Assembly: GCF_002291445.1 (NCBI RefSeq)
Contig: NZ_CP014137.1
Coordinates: forward strand, 3,286,001 to 3,350,000
Source: Brenneria goodwinii
GTDB taxonomy: Bacteria; Pseudomonadota; Gammaproteobacteria; Enterobacterales; Enterobacteriaceae
Direction: 5' to 3'
DNA length: 64,000 nt
Positions 34,807 to 45,400 of the stretch are shown here, in pieces. How positions within the stretch are numbered: position 1 is the stretch's first letter; every line of letters begins with the position of its first letter. The notes beneath the pieces are model-generated. The model had not been told where the DNA came from. It was given only the letters and a program-made list of their open reading frames with translations, and made no database searches. Position numbers and translations under genes: made by a program.

Positions 34807-35433
34807 ATGAGTTTTAGTCTTTGGCTCGCTTATACCGGTATTATCAGCGCCTTAATCGCGATTCCTGGCCCTTCGGCTTTACTTTGTATGTCCCACGGAC
34901 TGCGCTACGGGCATACCCGCGCCACCGCGACCGTGCTGGGCGGCGCCATTGCGGCGCTAACGCTGATGGCCTGCTCGGCGCTGGGATTGGGCGCAATTCT
35001 GGCGGCCTCGACCACCGCGTTTATCGCTTTAAAAATCGTTGGCGCGATCTACTTAATCTGGCTGGGCATTACATCGTGGCGTTCATCGGCGATGAATCAG
35101 ACGGAGCAAGGCGCTCAGGATGCGCCGTCGACGGGCTGGTTGTCTCTGTTCCGTAAAGGCTATCTGGTGGGGATCAGCAATCCGAAAGATTTATTATTCT
35201 TCGCCGCGCTGTTCCCGCACTTTATTGATACCGCCGCCCCGCACCTTTTGCAGTTCGTGATACTGGCCGCGACCTGGCTGGTGATTGATTGCAGCATGAT
35301 GTTTATCTATGCCTGCACCGGCCGCCGGCTGTCCGCGCTGTTTGCAAATCCGCGCCGCATAAAACTGTTTAACCGTTCAACCGGCGGCATTTTTATCCTG
35401 GCGGGCACAACGCTGGCGGCCTCAACCAAATAA
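34807..35433 (+). CDS. LysE/RhtB family exporter
   Basis: A 208-residue inner-membrane protein with about six hydrophobic segments. The signature AIPGPSALLCMSHGLRYGHT matches the GPGP region of the RhtB family, and KGYLVGISNPKDLLFFAALF is the conserved NPK motif. Members export amino acids such as homoserine, threonine or cysteine. It follows codA by 87 bp on the same strand; what it exports in this context is unknown. The first 50 codons and their upstream DNA are duplicated at 29254. Confidence 0.88.
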   Translation: MSFSLWLAYTGIISALIAIPGPSALLCMSHGLRYGHTRATATVLGGAIAALTLMACSALGLGAILAASTTAFIALKIVGAIYLIWLGITSWRSSAMNQTEQGAQDAPSTGWLSLFRKGYLVGISNPKDLLFFAALFPHFIDTAAPHLLQFVILAATWLVIDCSMMFIYACTGRRLSALFANPRRIKLFNRSTGGIFILAGTTLAASTK

Positions 35434-35460
35434 TAGCGGCGTAGCTGATAAACCTTCTGG

Positions 35461-35560
35461 ATCCAACCCCACCCCAACCCTCCCCTTCGCAAGGGAGGGA
35501 GAAAACCCTATATTTTTAATGCGTTAGCTCCTCACCCTGACAAGGGGGAGGCCGGGTGGG
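35461..35560. terminator. Palindromic repeat after lysE
   Basis: CCCTCCCCTTCGCAAGGGAGGG forms a GC-rich hairpin with a short loop, followed downstream by TATATTTTTAAT, and a second GACAAGGGGGAGGC segment. It is of the CCCTCCC/GGGAGGG repeat type and can act as a terminator between two convergent genes. Confidence 0.6.
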
Positions 35561-35567
35561 AACGTGA

Positions 35568-36050
35568 TTATTTTGCTGATGCCAGCTGTTTGATGCCGTT
35601 TTCATCCAGCCGATAGCGGATCCACTCGTCCTGCGGCAATGCCCCAATGCTTTTATAGAAATCGATCGCCGGCTGATTCCAGTCAAGTACGCTCCATTCC
35701 AGGCGGCCGCATTTTCTTTGCCGGGCGATTTCGGCAAGATGTGCGAGCAGCGCTTTACCGGCGCCGCAGTGACGGAATTTCTGCCCGATGTACAAATCTT
35801 CCAGATAAATACCGTTTTTCCCCAGCCAGGTGGAATAGCTCGTAAAGAAAACGGCATAACCGGCCGGCTGACCGTCGATACTGCAAATAAGCGCCTCCGC
35901 GCCGGCATCCTCGCCAAATAACGATTGTTCAATATCCTGAAGAGAAGCCACCACTTCGTGCCTGGCTTTTTCATAGTCCGCCAGTTCAATAATCAGATCT
36001 AAAATAACGCCGGCATCAGGCTTCTGAGCGGGATAAATATCTATTTTCAT
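35568..36050 (-). CDS. GNAT N-acetyltransferase, spermidine/diamine acetyltransferase-like
   Basis: A 160-residue GNAT enzyme. LEDLYIGQKFRHCGAGKALL has the acetyl-CoA P-loop (Arg-x-x-Gly-x-Gly/Ala), and WNQPAIDFYKSIGA with WIRYRLDENG follows the SSAT (diamine acetyltransferase) pattern. The substrate may be a polyamine or other small amine. It is a single gene, convergent with the exporter. Confidence 0.85.
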   Translation of the reverse strand: MKIDIYPAQKPDAGVILDLIIELADYEKARHEVVASLQDIEQSLFGEDAGAEALICSIDGQPAGYAVFFTSYSTWLGKNGIYLEDLYIGQKFRHCGAGKALLAHLAEIARQRKCGRLEWSVLDWNQPAIDFYKSIGALPQDEWIRYRLDENGIKQLASAK

Positions 36051-36138
36051 TTCTTTTCCATGGGTTGTGATGAAGAGGAATGCTTGCCATGCTACTTTAT
36101 TGTAAATACTGTATGAACTGCATTGTACTCAGGGCTTG

Positions 36139-37059
36139 ATGAATAACATGCATCTTGACTTACGCCGCATCGATCTGAATTTACTGGTTATATTTAACAG
36201 TATCTATCAGCACCGCTCCGTTACCGAATCGGCAAAAGCGCTGGCAATGAGCGCCTCGGCCGTCAGCCACGCATTGATTCGGCTACGCAGCACTTTCTCA
36301 GATGAGCTATTTTTTCGTGTAGGCAATACGATGCAGCCCACCGTGCTGGCAGATGAAATAGCTGCGCCTATCGCCGGCAGTTTGACGCTGCTGACTCATG
36401 GTCTGGCGCGACGTCCTCGTTTTAATCCCGCCAGAAGTACGGAAAGCTTTACGTTTTCCATCACCGATTACACGGCTTTCTCGGTTTTTCCTTCCCTCAT
36501 GGCGCAGATGGAAAAGCTTGCGCCGAATATTAAATTCAATCTGATCTATTCACCGCAGAAAGTGGCAATTAACGATTTATTAGCGGGCAAAATAGACTTT
36601 GCGCTGGGATTCAGCGAAACAACGCCGTTGGAAAATAAGGAAATCGAGGAAATCGACTGGATAGAAGACCACTATGTCGTGATATCTCCGTCTGATTATC
36701 TGCCCAACGGCGCCTTAACCCTCAACGATTATCTGCAAGCGCGTCATCTTGTGGTCACGCCCTGGAATGAAGCACGCGGCGTAGTGGATTATTCGCTGGA
36801 TAAGATCAATAAAAAACGCCACATTGTGCTGAAAACCCCGTCAATGATGAGCGCGCCGTTTATCATCGCCCAATCATCCATGTTGATGACCCTGCCTTAT
36901 CACGTGGCTATGCTTTTCAGCAAAACCCTTCCGTTGCGTCTCTCTCCGCTTCCTTTTGACGTTCCGTCCTATCGGGTGAAAATTTACAGCCACCGTAGAA
37001 ACAGCCGTTCGGAAGCCCAACAGTGGATTCAGTCATTACTGCAACGCCTGGCCGCCTGA
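36139..37059 (+). CDS. LysR-family transcriptional regulator (NahR/LeuO-like)
   Basis: A 306-residue regulator starting MNNMHLDLRRIDLNLLVIFN, with the winged helix (AKALAMSASAVSHALIRLRS) and ligand domain opening FTFSITDYTAFSVFPSLM, a pattern shared by the NodD/NahR subfamily. The ATG at 36139 (or 36148) is preferred over the TTG at 36136. It is divergent from the GNAT gene 88 bp away, which is the likeliest target. Confidence 0.88.
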   Translation: MNNMHLDLRRIDLNLLVIFNSIYQHRSVTESAKALAMSASAVSHALIRLRSTFSDELFFRVGNTMQPTVLADEIAAPIAGSLTLLTHGLARRPRFNPARSTESFTFSITDYTAFSVFPSLMAQMEKLAPNIKFNLIYSPQKVAINDLLAGKIDFALGFSETTPLENKEIEEIDWIEDHYVVISPSDYLPNGALTLNDYLQARHLVVTPWNEARGVVDYSLDKINKKRHIVLKTPSMMSAPFIIAQSSMLMTLPYHVAMLFSKTLPLRLSPLPFDVPSYRVKIYSHRRNSRSEAQQWIQSLLQRLAA

Positions 37060-37071
37060 TATTACCGTGGG

Positions 37072-37716
37072 TCAGCGCAGTTGAATCAGCGTTAGCCGGC
37101 CGCCGAACACGGCTCCCGTATCAATGTAGAGTTGGTTGAAAAATATCAGGGGTTTGTAAAGCGGCGTGTGGCCGAAGATAAACAGATAAGCCCCGGAGAT
37201 GCGGTTTCCCTCACCCGCCATCGCCCGCGTGATACGGTTGCGCCCCCAGACCAGCTCATCCTCATCGACGGCTTGGCCGAAGGCATAGTCGTCGGCGGGG
37301 TAGTCGGCATGGGCAATCACATAGCGGCGGCCGCCGATATTCGCCTCAATAACCAGCGGCAGGTCTGCCGTTTGGGCTATGCGGCGGCTCGCCAGCCGTT
37401 TATCGGCATCAGCCAGTTTGGCATACCAGGTTCCGCCGTTGCGCGCCCAAAGCCAGCCGTTATCTTCATTCAGCGCTTCCCGCGCCATCTGTTCATGATT
37501 GCCGCACACGGCGGTAAACCAGGGCTGATCCAACAGCGACAGGCAGGCCGGGCTATCGGGGCCACGGTCAATCAGATCGCCGACCGAGATCAACAGGTCG
37601 GTTTGACGATTGAATTTCCGGGCGGCCAGCACATCCAGCAATGACTGATAGCAACCGTGAATATCGCCGACCACAAATATTTTTTGATAATCCTCTGCGC
37701 TGATTCTGCGATACAT
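37072..37716 (-). CDS. pphA: Serine/threonine protein phosphatase, PphA/PrpA type
   Basis: A 214-residue metallophosphatase of the lambda-phosphatase class. The motifs VVGDIHGCYQSL, ISVGDLIDRGPDS and VCGNHEQM provide the metal ligands, and IAHADYP and FGHTPLYKP complete the site. E. coli PphA/PphB signal misfolded proteins or environmental cues. ATG 37716 has GAGGTAT upstream. Convergent with the LysR gene. Confidence 0.92.
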   Translation of the reverse strand: MYRRISAEDYQKIFVVGDIHGCYQSLLDVLAARKFNRQTDLLISVGDLIDRGPDSPACLSLLDQPWFTAVCGNHEQMAREALNEDNGWLWARNGGTWYAKLADADKRLASRRIAQTADLPLVIEANIGGRRYVIAHADYPADDYAFGQAVDEDELVWGRNRITRAMAGEGNRISGAYLFIFGHTPLYKPLIFFNQLYIDTGAVFGGRLTLIQLR

Positions 37717-37894
37717 GGATACCTCGTCTGAAGCGCACTACCGTATTTGGGTTTAACGCTGACGCTGTTTTCAGCATCAATTCCGGCAATCAGGGTATGA
37801 GTGGTAACCAATGAATAGCGGCGAAGAGCGGGCTTATAACGTCATTCGCTCGCTTGAAGGGGAAAATCGGCCGACTTCAGGATAGGCGTCATCA

Positions 37895-38209
37895 TCAGGC
37901 TCCCCCGGCCCCGCCGCCCGCGCGGGCAAGCTCAGGGAAAAGCCCGCGCAGCGTACCGGCGATGGCCTGCCGATCGTAACCCATCTGTTGCAAGATCAGG
38001 GCGATTTGCCGGGCTGAGATATTGTCCTGATACACCGAATGAAGCACATCGGCAATCAAACAGGGTGTGATCACGGTAATGTGGGAAATCTCCGTCGCCG
38101 ACCCGCCCCATGCCTGCAGGATATGTTCGAAAGCCTGTTCCGGGGTCATGCCCTGTTCCTTTAGCGATGCCAACACGGAAACCAGCTTATCTTTTATTTC
38201 ATTCGCCAT
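37895..38209 (-). CDS. Hypothetical protein, 104 residues
   Basis: No recognised family. MANEIKDKLVSVLASLKEQG, then MTPEQAFEHILQAWGGSATE and DNISARQIALILQQMGYDRQ, ending in a Gly/Ala-rich tail AGGGAGGA. It looks mostly helical and soluble, with no signal peptide. A good ribosome site (AGGAG, 7 bases before ATG 38209) and GC-rich codon use suggest a real gene. The nearest genes are unrelated. Confidence 0.6.
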   Translation of the reverse strand: MANEIKDKLVSVLASLKEQGMTPEQAFEHILQAWGGSATEISHITVITPCLIADVLHSVYQDNISARQIALILQQMGYDRQAIAGTLRGLFPELARAGGGAGGA

Positions 38210-38551
38210 TATTTGGCTCCTGGATTAACGGCGCCTTTCCCGCTGCCGCCAACCGACCATTTACAAAAACCGGACTGCCTGCCCAGCCCCGGCACGCCAC
38301 AACCCCAGGTTGTGGCAACCACAAATAAAGAGTGTTTTTCCAATATATCTCAGATGCTTATAGTAAAACCAACCGTTGTTGCCACCCGACGGCCGTACCG
38401 ATGCAAGAGGACGGTATAACAGCCTGAAAACCTCCAGGCTATTTATCAGACCGCGTCAGGATTCATTCTGATCATACAACAGGCAGACGATATAACCAGG
38501 AAACAGCACGGGGATTAAGTATCCACCCTACAATAACAGGAAGACAACACC
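38210..38551. other. Intergenic region before flavoprotein gene
   Basis: About 340 bp without a gene. It carries a 9-bp perfect hairpin, GCCACAACC / GGTTGTGGC (38296-38316), and related TGGCAACCAC and GTTGTTGCCACC sequence nearby, possibly operator elements for the downstream flavoprotein operon. Confidence 0.5.
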
Positions 38552-40096
38552 ATGAGCAGATTAAGAAAAAATAGCGCTATCGGTTGCTTTCTTTTCATCT
38601 TTAGCCTCTCCCTTAGCTACGCACAAAACGCTGCCGCGCAAGAGCGCAAAATAGAAACCGACGTCGTTGTCGTCGGATTCGGCGGCGCGGGCGTATCCGC
38701 CGCGGTGTCGGCGGCGGAATCCGGATTGAAAGTCATTGCGCTGGAAAAACAGGCGTTCGCCGGCGGCAGTTCCAACTTTGCCGAAGGGCTGTTCGGCGTC
38801 CAGACCGATCAAACCCGTAAAAACTCAATAACCATGACCCCGGAAGAGGCTTACCGGACCTCCATGGAGTTTAATCAGTCTTACCGGGTTAATCCCGCGC
38901 TGGTGAGGCTGTATCTGAAGGAATCCAACGCCACGATCCGCTGGCTGGAAAAGCACGGGGTCAGTTTCTACGTGACCCAGATATCCCCGCATGAACCGCG
39001 GGTGTGGCATATCGTGGAAGATTACGGCAACGCCCATCATGGCGCGGCGCTCATCAAACGTATGGTGGAGCGGGCCAACGAGCTGGGCGTGACGGTTATG
39101 TATAAAACACCAGGGAAAAAACTGATCTATCAGGATGGCGCCATCAAGGGCGTGGAAGCGCAAGATGCCGATGGCAACAAAATCACCATCACGGCGAAAG
39201 CGGTCATTCTGGCGACGGGGGGATTCCAGGACAGCAAAGAAAAAGTCAAAGCCTGGACTCCCTTCGATCCGGAAAAAGTCCAACCCTTCGCCTTCCTGAA
39301 CAAAACCGGCGACGGTATTGATATGGCGATGAGCGTCGGCGCGGATACCACCGACTTCGGGCTGATGATGCACCCCGCGCTGACGGATAAAGGCATTCCG
39401 CTGGTGGGCGATCTGCAAGGGATGGCCTGGGAACCCAATCTGTGGGTCAACAAATATGGCGATCGCTTTATTGATGAAACGGTCGTGCAAAGTTTTGTTA
39501 TTGCCGGTAATGCGATTGAAGCGCAGCGTGACAGCTTCGTCTGGTCCATTTTTGACGACAATACGGTGAAATATGTCGAAGAACAGGGAGCCAGAACCGG
39601 AATGGGGGTCATTATTCCGGTCATGAAGAAACTCACCAACGTAAAAAAAGAGATCAACGATGCCATCAGCGCAGGCAGCGACAAAGTGGTCATGGCCGGC
39701 TCGCTGAATGAACTGGCTAAAAAGATCGCCGTCGATCCCAAACGGCTGGCAGCCTCCGTCACCCGCTATAACCAGATCAAAGAAAAGAATGTGGATGAGA
39801 ATTTTGTCAGAGATCCGGCCACCATCATACCGGTTACCGGCCCGACCTATTACGCCCTGAAAGTCCAACCTCACTATTTTGCCACTATCGGCGGGGTTCG
39901 CATCACGCCGGCGATGGAGGTAACGGATAAGCAGGATAACGTTATCAAAGGACTCTACGCCACCGGTCTTGATGCGGGCGGGCTCTATGGCAGAACCTAC
40001 ACGCTGTGGGCGTCGGGATCCGCTTACTCTTTCTCGGTCACCTCAGGCCGGTTGTCCGGCGCCAACGCCGCCGCCTATATCCGCGCGCTGAAATAA
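38552..40096 (+). CDS. Exported flavoprotein of the fumarate/urocanate reductase family
   Basis: A 514-residue protein with a Sec-type signal (about residues 1-30, LFIFSLSLSYAQNAAAQ). The FAD Rossmann motif VVVVGFGGAGVSAAVSAAES, the GGSSNFAEGLFG segment and the C-terminal YALKVQPHYFATIGGVRITP plus GLYATGLDAGGLYGRTY match flavocytochrome-c-type fumarate reductase/urocanate reductase flavoprotein subunits. No heme CxxCH and no FMN-binding domain is fused, so an outside electron donor is needed. A signal peptide is unusual for the enteric cytoplasmic frdA. The downstream gene is an outer-membrane channel, suggesting a periplasmic reductase for an organic acid. Confidence 0.82.
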   Translation: MSRLRKNSAIGCFLFIFSLSLSYAQNAAAQERKIETDVVVVGFGGAGVSAAVSAAESGLKVIALEKQAFAGGSSNFAEGLFGVQTDQTRKNSITMTPEEAYRTSMEFNQSYRVNPALVRLYLKESNATIRWLEKHGVSFYVTQISPHEPRVWHIVEDYGNAHHGAALIKRMVERANELGVTVMYKTPGKKLIYQDGAIKGVEAQDADGNKITITAKAVILATGGFQDSKEKVKAWTPFDPEKVQPFAFLNKTGDGIDMAMSVGADTTDFGLMMHPALTDKGIPLVGDLQGMAWEPNLWVNKYGDRFIDETVVQSFVIAGNAIEAQRDSFVWSIFDDNTVKYVEEQGARTGMGVIIPVMKKLTNVKKEINDAISAGSDKVVMAGSLNELAKKIAVDPKRLAASVTRYNQIKEKNVDENFVRDPATIIPVTGPTYYALKVQPHYFATIGGVRITPAMEVTDKQDNVIKGLYATGLDAGGLYGRTYTLWASGSAYSFSVTSGRLSGANAAAYIRALK

Positions 40097-40159
40097 CTCC
40101 CGCACGCTGTGATGGGGAGTCAGGGCTCCCCATCGTGCATCACATGCACTGGGGGAATA

Positions 40160-41125
40160 ATGAATAATATCAATCAATGGATTAGCGTCACGCTGCTGAC
40201 GGCAGCCGTAATGGCGGCGCCCGCGGTTTATGGCGTGGAAAACGTCACGCCGTTGCAACCGGGCGCCACCACCGGAAACGCGGCCGGTATGCTGCCGCCG
40301 GACGGGCTCTATTTTTCGTTTGCCAGCTCTTATGAAACCGGCTACCTGCGGGATGAAAACGGCGATAAGGCCCAAACGCCCGGCGGCAGCGTCAAGCTCA
40401 AGGTTAACAGCTCTGCGGCCTCGCTGCTGTGGGTGCCGGGTTGGGAAGTGATGGGCGCCCGTTACGGGCTCAGCATCACCCAGCCATATCGCTCGATTCG
40501 CGTCAAAACCGATAACGGTATGTCGACAAGCACGGATAACTATGATGGGTTACTCAACACCACGCTCACGCCGCTGATGTTGTCGTGGGATCTGGGCGGC
40601 GGCCTGTTCATGGGGTTTGGCGCGGGGATCAGCCTGAAAAACGGCAAGTTTGAATATCAATACAGCGAAACCGCCGACAGGAACGTCATGCTGGGCAACT
40701 CCACCGCCAATAATTTTTATATTTTTCAGCCCAATCTCGCCTTCACCTACCTGCGGGATGACTGGGCGTTCACGCTGAATAACATCTTCAATATTAATAC
40801 CCGCAACAAAACCACCGAGTATCAAACCGGACACCTCTATTATCTGGATGCGACCGTCGCCAAAACGATGGATAACTGGACGCTGGGCGTGATTGGCAAC
40901 TATACCCGGCAAATCAGCAATGATCAGATAAAAGGACAGAAAGTCGCCGGTATTCCGGGGCTCCACACCCAGGGGAAACGTACCGAATATGCCGCGCTCG
41001 GCCCGCTGGTCGGCTACAACTTCGGCTCGTTTTCCGTTTCCGGCCGCCTGCAAGTCTCGCTGTTCGCCAAAAATGATGTGGATATGTCGATATTGCAGTT
41101 GGGCGTCACCATCCCGCTGCAATAA
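40160..41125 (+). CDS. Outer-membrane transporter, MetA-pathway phenol degradation-like family
   Basis: A 321-residue beta-barrel-type protein with a signal peptide (WISVTLLTAAVMAAPAVYG). The layout, LPPDGLYFSFASSYETGYL, then alternating strands ending QLGVTIPLQ, matches PF13557-type outer-membrane proteins (SphA-like) linked to uptake of hydrophobic or aromatic compounds. ATG 40160 has GGGGGAATA upstream. It follows the flavoprotein by 63 bp in one operon. Confidence 0.75.
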   Translation: MNNINQWISVTLLTAAVMAAPAVYGVENVTPLQPGATTGNAAGMLPPDGLYFSFASSYETGYLRDENGDKAQTPGGSVKLKVNSSAASLLWVPGWEVMGARYGLSITQPYRSIRVKTDNGMSTSTDNYDGLLNTTLTPLMLSWDLGGGLFMGFGAGISLKNGKFEYQYSETADRNVMLGNSTANNFYIFQPNLAFTYLRDDWAFTLNNIFNINTRNKTTEYQTGHLYYLDATVAKTMDNWTLGVIGNYTRQISNDQIKGQKVAGIPGLHTQGKRTEYAALGPLVGYNFGSFSVSGRLQVSLFAKNDVDMSILQLGVTIPLQ

Positions 41126-41317
41126 CGTCAGGCCGCCGTCGTCATAACCTGGCGATCCTCGTTGTCGTCCCCTTGCGCACAGCAAAACTGTGCGCAATAT
41201 CCCTTTTATCAATACGTGTTTTTTATTCCTATGATAGCTGTCATGTTCTGGCGTAAAAGGGCTGGTTACACTGTGCGCCAATCCTTGTACGATCTTTGAT
41301 GATGGAAGCGACGGCGC

Positions 41318-42271
41318 ATGGATATCGGCACACTGAAATATTTTGTTCAGGTGTATGAGGATCGTTGCCTGACCCGTTCCGCACAAAAATTATTTATTAC
41401 CCAGCAGGCGCTGAGCAGGCAAATCCTCAATCTGGAAACCGAACTGGGCGTCACCTTGTTTCGGCGTAATTCCCGTGGCATGTCTCCGACAGCGATGGGC
41501 GATGTTCTCTATGCCAAAGCCCTGGCCGCCATCAACAGTATCGCCGAACTGGAAAATGATATGCGCGCCAGACAACAACGCGAGCATCCGCGCTACCGTC
41601 TGGGCTATTCTCCCGGCACGTTACAGAGTCTGGGGGTGCAACGGGTGATGGAGTTTCTGGCTTCCTATGAAGATGCGGACTGTGAATTGTCCGAACACGC
41701 CGATATCGAGTGCGAAGCGCGCGTGGATAACGGCACGCTGGATATGGCGATCACCGTCAGGCCGCCCGGCAATAACCCGCGCCTGCGCTACACCAGTATC
41801 AAGCAAGAGCGGCTGGTGCTGGTCAGCAATGAGGAACACCATCTGGCGCGACAGGCCAAAACGCGCCCCATCCGCCTGACCGACATGGTCGACGTCTCCC
41901 TGATTATGTTGGATGAGACCTTCCGGCTACAGGAGACGTTCATGCAGCACCTGCACCGGGCCGGCATCTCCCCAAACATTCATGCCCGCATTAGCCACGA
42001 TCTGCACGTCGCCTATGATTTGGTGACGTTGAACAAAGGCGTGTTTGTCTTCGTCGAGGGGCTGGCCCGCCCGCTGCTGCGTGACGGCATGATATGCATT
42101 CCCTTGTCGGGTACCGGTATGAGATGGGATATCGGGTTGATCATCGGCCATGAATCCGCGGCGCATTCACCGGTACTGCGCAATTTTGTTAACAACTTTC
42201 GCCATGAGATGCGTCAGAACCCGCAAGCCGCACGCCAGATAATCGACAGCGGATGTCCGTCGTTTAGCTGA
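41318..42271 (+). CDS. LysR-family transcriptional regulator
   Basis: A 317-residue regulator: MDIGTLKYFVQVYEDRCLTR with QKLFITQQALSRQILNLETE as the DNA-binding half, then LGYSPGTLQSLGVQRVMEFL. It lies on the same strand 192 bp after the flavoprotein-channel pair and likely regulates it; the gap includes no clear terminator. Confidence 0.88.
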   Translation: MDIGTLKYFVQVYEDRCLTRSAQKLFITQQALSRQILNLETELGVTLFRRNSRGMSPTAMGDVLYAKALAAINSIAELENDMRARQQREHPRYRLGYSPGTLQSLGVQRVMEFLASYEDADCELSEHADIECEARVDNGTLDMAITVRPPGNNPRLRYTSIKQERLVLVSNEEHHLARQAKTRPIRLTDMVDVSLIMLDETFRLQETFMQHLHRAGISPNIHARISHDLHVAYDLVTLNKGVFVFVEGLARPLLRDGMICIPLSGTGMRWDIGLIIGHESAAHSPVLRNFVNNFRHEMRQNPQAARQIIDSGCPSFS

Positions 42272-42461
42272 AACCGCTCCCTGCCATCAATGAAAATCTC
42301 AGGTAGCGGCATTTATGCCATAGAAGGAGTATAATAAATGGGATTATTAAAAATAGTTTGAAACAACTCCGCATAAATAGAGCCATCGTCTTCAATCTTC
42401 GAAATGCGATAATCCCCCCGGATAACATCGAGTTTCATTCAGTGAGCAAAAAGGCTAAGTC

Positions 42462-45400
42462 ATGATCACCACCGACGCTAACAACGCAGTCGCCTCTGTC
42501 GCCTGGCGGACCAATGAGGTCATCGCCATTTATCCTATAACGCCAAGTTCGACCATGGCGGAGCAGGCCGCGGCCTGGTCGAGCGACGGCGACAAAAATA
42601 TTTGGGGCGATACGCCGCGCGTGGTTGAAATGCAGTCTGAAGGCGGCGCGATAGCCACCGTTCATGGCGCGCTGCAAACCGGCTCTCTGGCGACGAGCTT
42701 TACCTCGTCGCAGGGGCTGCTGTTGATGATCCCCACCTTGTATAAACTGGCCGGCGAGCTGACGCCTTTCGTCCTGCACGTGGCGGCGCGTACCGTGGCG
42801 ACGCATTCGTTGTCCATTTTCTGCGATCACTCCGACGTTATGGCCGTGCGTCAGACCGGCTGCGCCATGCTGTGCGCCAGCAACGTCCAGGAAGCGCAGG
42901 ATTTCGCGCTGATCGCGCAGATAGCCAGCCTGAACAGCCGGCTGCCGTTTATCCATTTCTTCGACGGCTTTCGCACCTCGCATGAAATCAACAAGATTGA
43001 ACCGCTGAGCGACGATACCCTGCGTCAGCTGCTGCCTCAACAGGCCATTGACGCTCACCGTGAGCGAGCGCTTACCCCCGAACGTCCGGTGATCCGCGGC
43101 ACCGCCTCTAACCCGGATACCTTCTTCCAGGCGCGGGAAGCGACCAACCCCTGGTATAACGCCGCCTGTCAGCATGTTGAACAGGCGATGGATAAGTTTG
43201 CCGGCGTCACTGGCCGTCAGTACCGTCCGTTTGAGTATTATGGTCATCCCGAAGCCACCCGCGTTATCGTCCTGATGGGTTCCGGCGTCGGCACCTGTGA
43301 AGAAGTGATCGACACCCTGCTGACGCGCGGTGAAAAAGTCGGCGTGGTTAAAGTGCGCCTGTATCGCCCGTTCTCCGCCAAACATCTGCTGTCGGCGGTG
43401 CCGCAAACGGCGAAAAGCATCGCCGTGCTGGATCGCACCAAAGAGCCGGGCGCGGTTGCCGAGCCGCTGTGTCTGGATGTGATGACCTCGCTGGCCGAGG
43501 CGTTCTCCGCGGGGGAACGTGCGTCCATGCCGCGGATTATCGGCGGACGTTACGGCCTGTCATCCAAAGAATTCACGCCGCAGTGCGTGCAGGCCATCTT
43601 TAATGAGTTAGCGCTTGCCAACCCGCGCCCGCGCTTTACGGTCGGCATCTATGATGACGTAACCAATCTATCGCTGCCGCTGCCCGCCGAACATCTGCCG
43701 ACCGGCGCGTCTCTGCAAGCCCTGTTCTATGGACTGGGCAGCGACGGCACGGTCTCGGCCGCCAAAAACTCGATTAAAATCGTCGGTAATACCACCCCGA
43801 TGTTTGTGCAGGGTTATTTCGTCTACGACTCTAAAAAGGCCGGCAGCCTGACCGTCTCCCATATGCGCGTCGGCCCTCACCCCATCCACTCGGCTTATCT
43901 GATCGATCAGGCGGATTTTGTCGCCTGTCACCAGTGGCAGTTTATCGATAAGTACAGCATGGTGGAGCGCCTGAAACCCGGCGGCGTATTTCTGATTAAC
44001 TCGCCTTATGCCAGCGACGATTTATGGCATCGGCTGCCGCAGGAAGTTCAGGCCGGCCTGAACCAGCGTCAGGCCAAGGTGTACTGCATTAACGCCGCGA
44101 AAATCGCCCGCGAATGTCAGTTGGGCGCGCGCATCAATACCGTGATGCAGATGGCGTTTTTCCATCTGTCGCAGATCCTGCCGGGCGATGTCGCGGTGGA
44201 AAAACTGCGTTCGGCGATCGCCACCAGCTACGGCAGTAAAGGCCAGGAGCTGGTTGAACGCAACTGGCGCGCCTTGAGCGCCACGCTGGAAGCCCTGGAA
44301 GCCGTACCGCTGGAAGCGGTCAATCCAGACAGCCCGCTGCGTCCGCCGGTGGTTTCCGACGCCGCGCCCGACTTCGTCAAAACCGTTACCGCCGCCATGC
44401 TGGCCGGGTTGGGCGATACGCTGCCGGTTTCGGCGCTGCCGCCCGACGGCACCTGGCCGACCGGCACCACCAAGTGGGAAAAACGCAATATCGCCGAGGC
44501 GATCCCGCTGTGGCAGCCGCAACTGTGCACCCAGTGCAACCACTGCGTCGCCGCCTGTCCGCACTCGGCTATCCGCGCTAAAGTGGTACCGGCCGAGTCA
44601 ATGGAAAGCGCGCCGTCATCGTTGCAATCGCTGGACGTAAAAGCCCGCGATATGCGCGGCCAGAAGTATGTCTTGCAGGTGGCGCCGGAAGACTGCACCG
44701 GCTGTAACCTGTGCGTGGAAGTCTGCCCGGCGAAAGATCGCCAGAATCCGCAAATCAAAGCCATCAATATGGAATCCCGGCTGGATAATCTGGAAGTTGA
44801 AAAAGAGAACTTCGACTTCTTTATGGCGCTGCCGGAAATGGATCGCGCCAAGCTGGAACGCATCGATATCCGCACCTCGCAGCTAATTACCCCGCTGTTC
44901 GAATACTCCGGCGCCTGCTCCGGCTGCGGCGAAACCCCGTACATCAAACTGCTGACGCAGCTGTACGGCGATCGGCTGCTGGTCGCCAACGCCACCGGTT
45001 GTTCGTCCATTTACGGCGGCAACCTGCCCACCACGCCGTGGACCACCGATGCCAACGGCCGCGGACCGGCCTGGGCGAACTCCCTGTTCGAAGATAACGC
45101 CGAGTTCGGTCTGGGCTTCCGCCTGAGCGTCGACCAGCACCGCCAGCGCGCCGTGCGTTTGCTGCATGAGCTTGCGCCGCAGCTGCCGGATGATTTAGTC
45201 GCGGCGTTGCAGGAAGAGTCAATCGCTCCGGAACTGCGCCGTCAACAGATTGAGCAACTGCGGATGATCCTGGCCGACCTCAACAACGAGCAGGCCAAAG
45301 CCTTATCCGCCGAAGCCGATCATCTGGTGGATAAATCCATCTGGCTGATTGGCGGCGACGGCTGGGCTTACGATATCGGCTACGGCGGCCTGGATCATGT

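Noticed and set aside
38825..39874. 349-codon reverse open frame
   Set aside because: It lies entirely within the flavoprotein gene on the other strand and shows no domain; a shadow caused by GC-rich codons.
42435..43406. 323-codon reverse open frame opposite nifJ
   Set aside because: nifJ has full-length family motifs; the antisense frame has His/Arg/Gly-rich random composition and no ribosome site.
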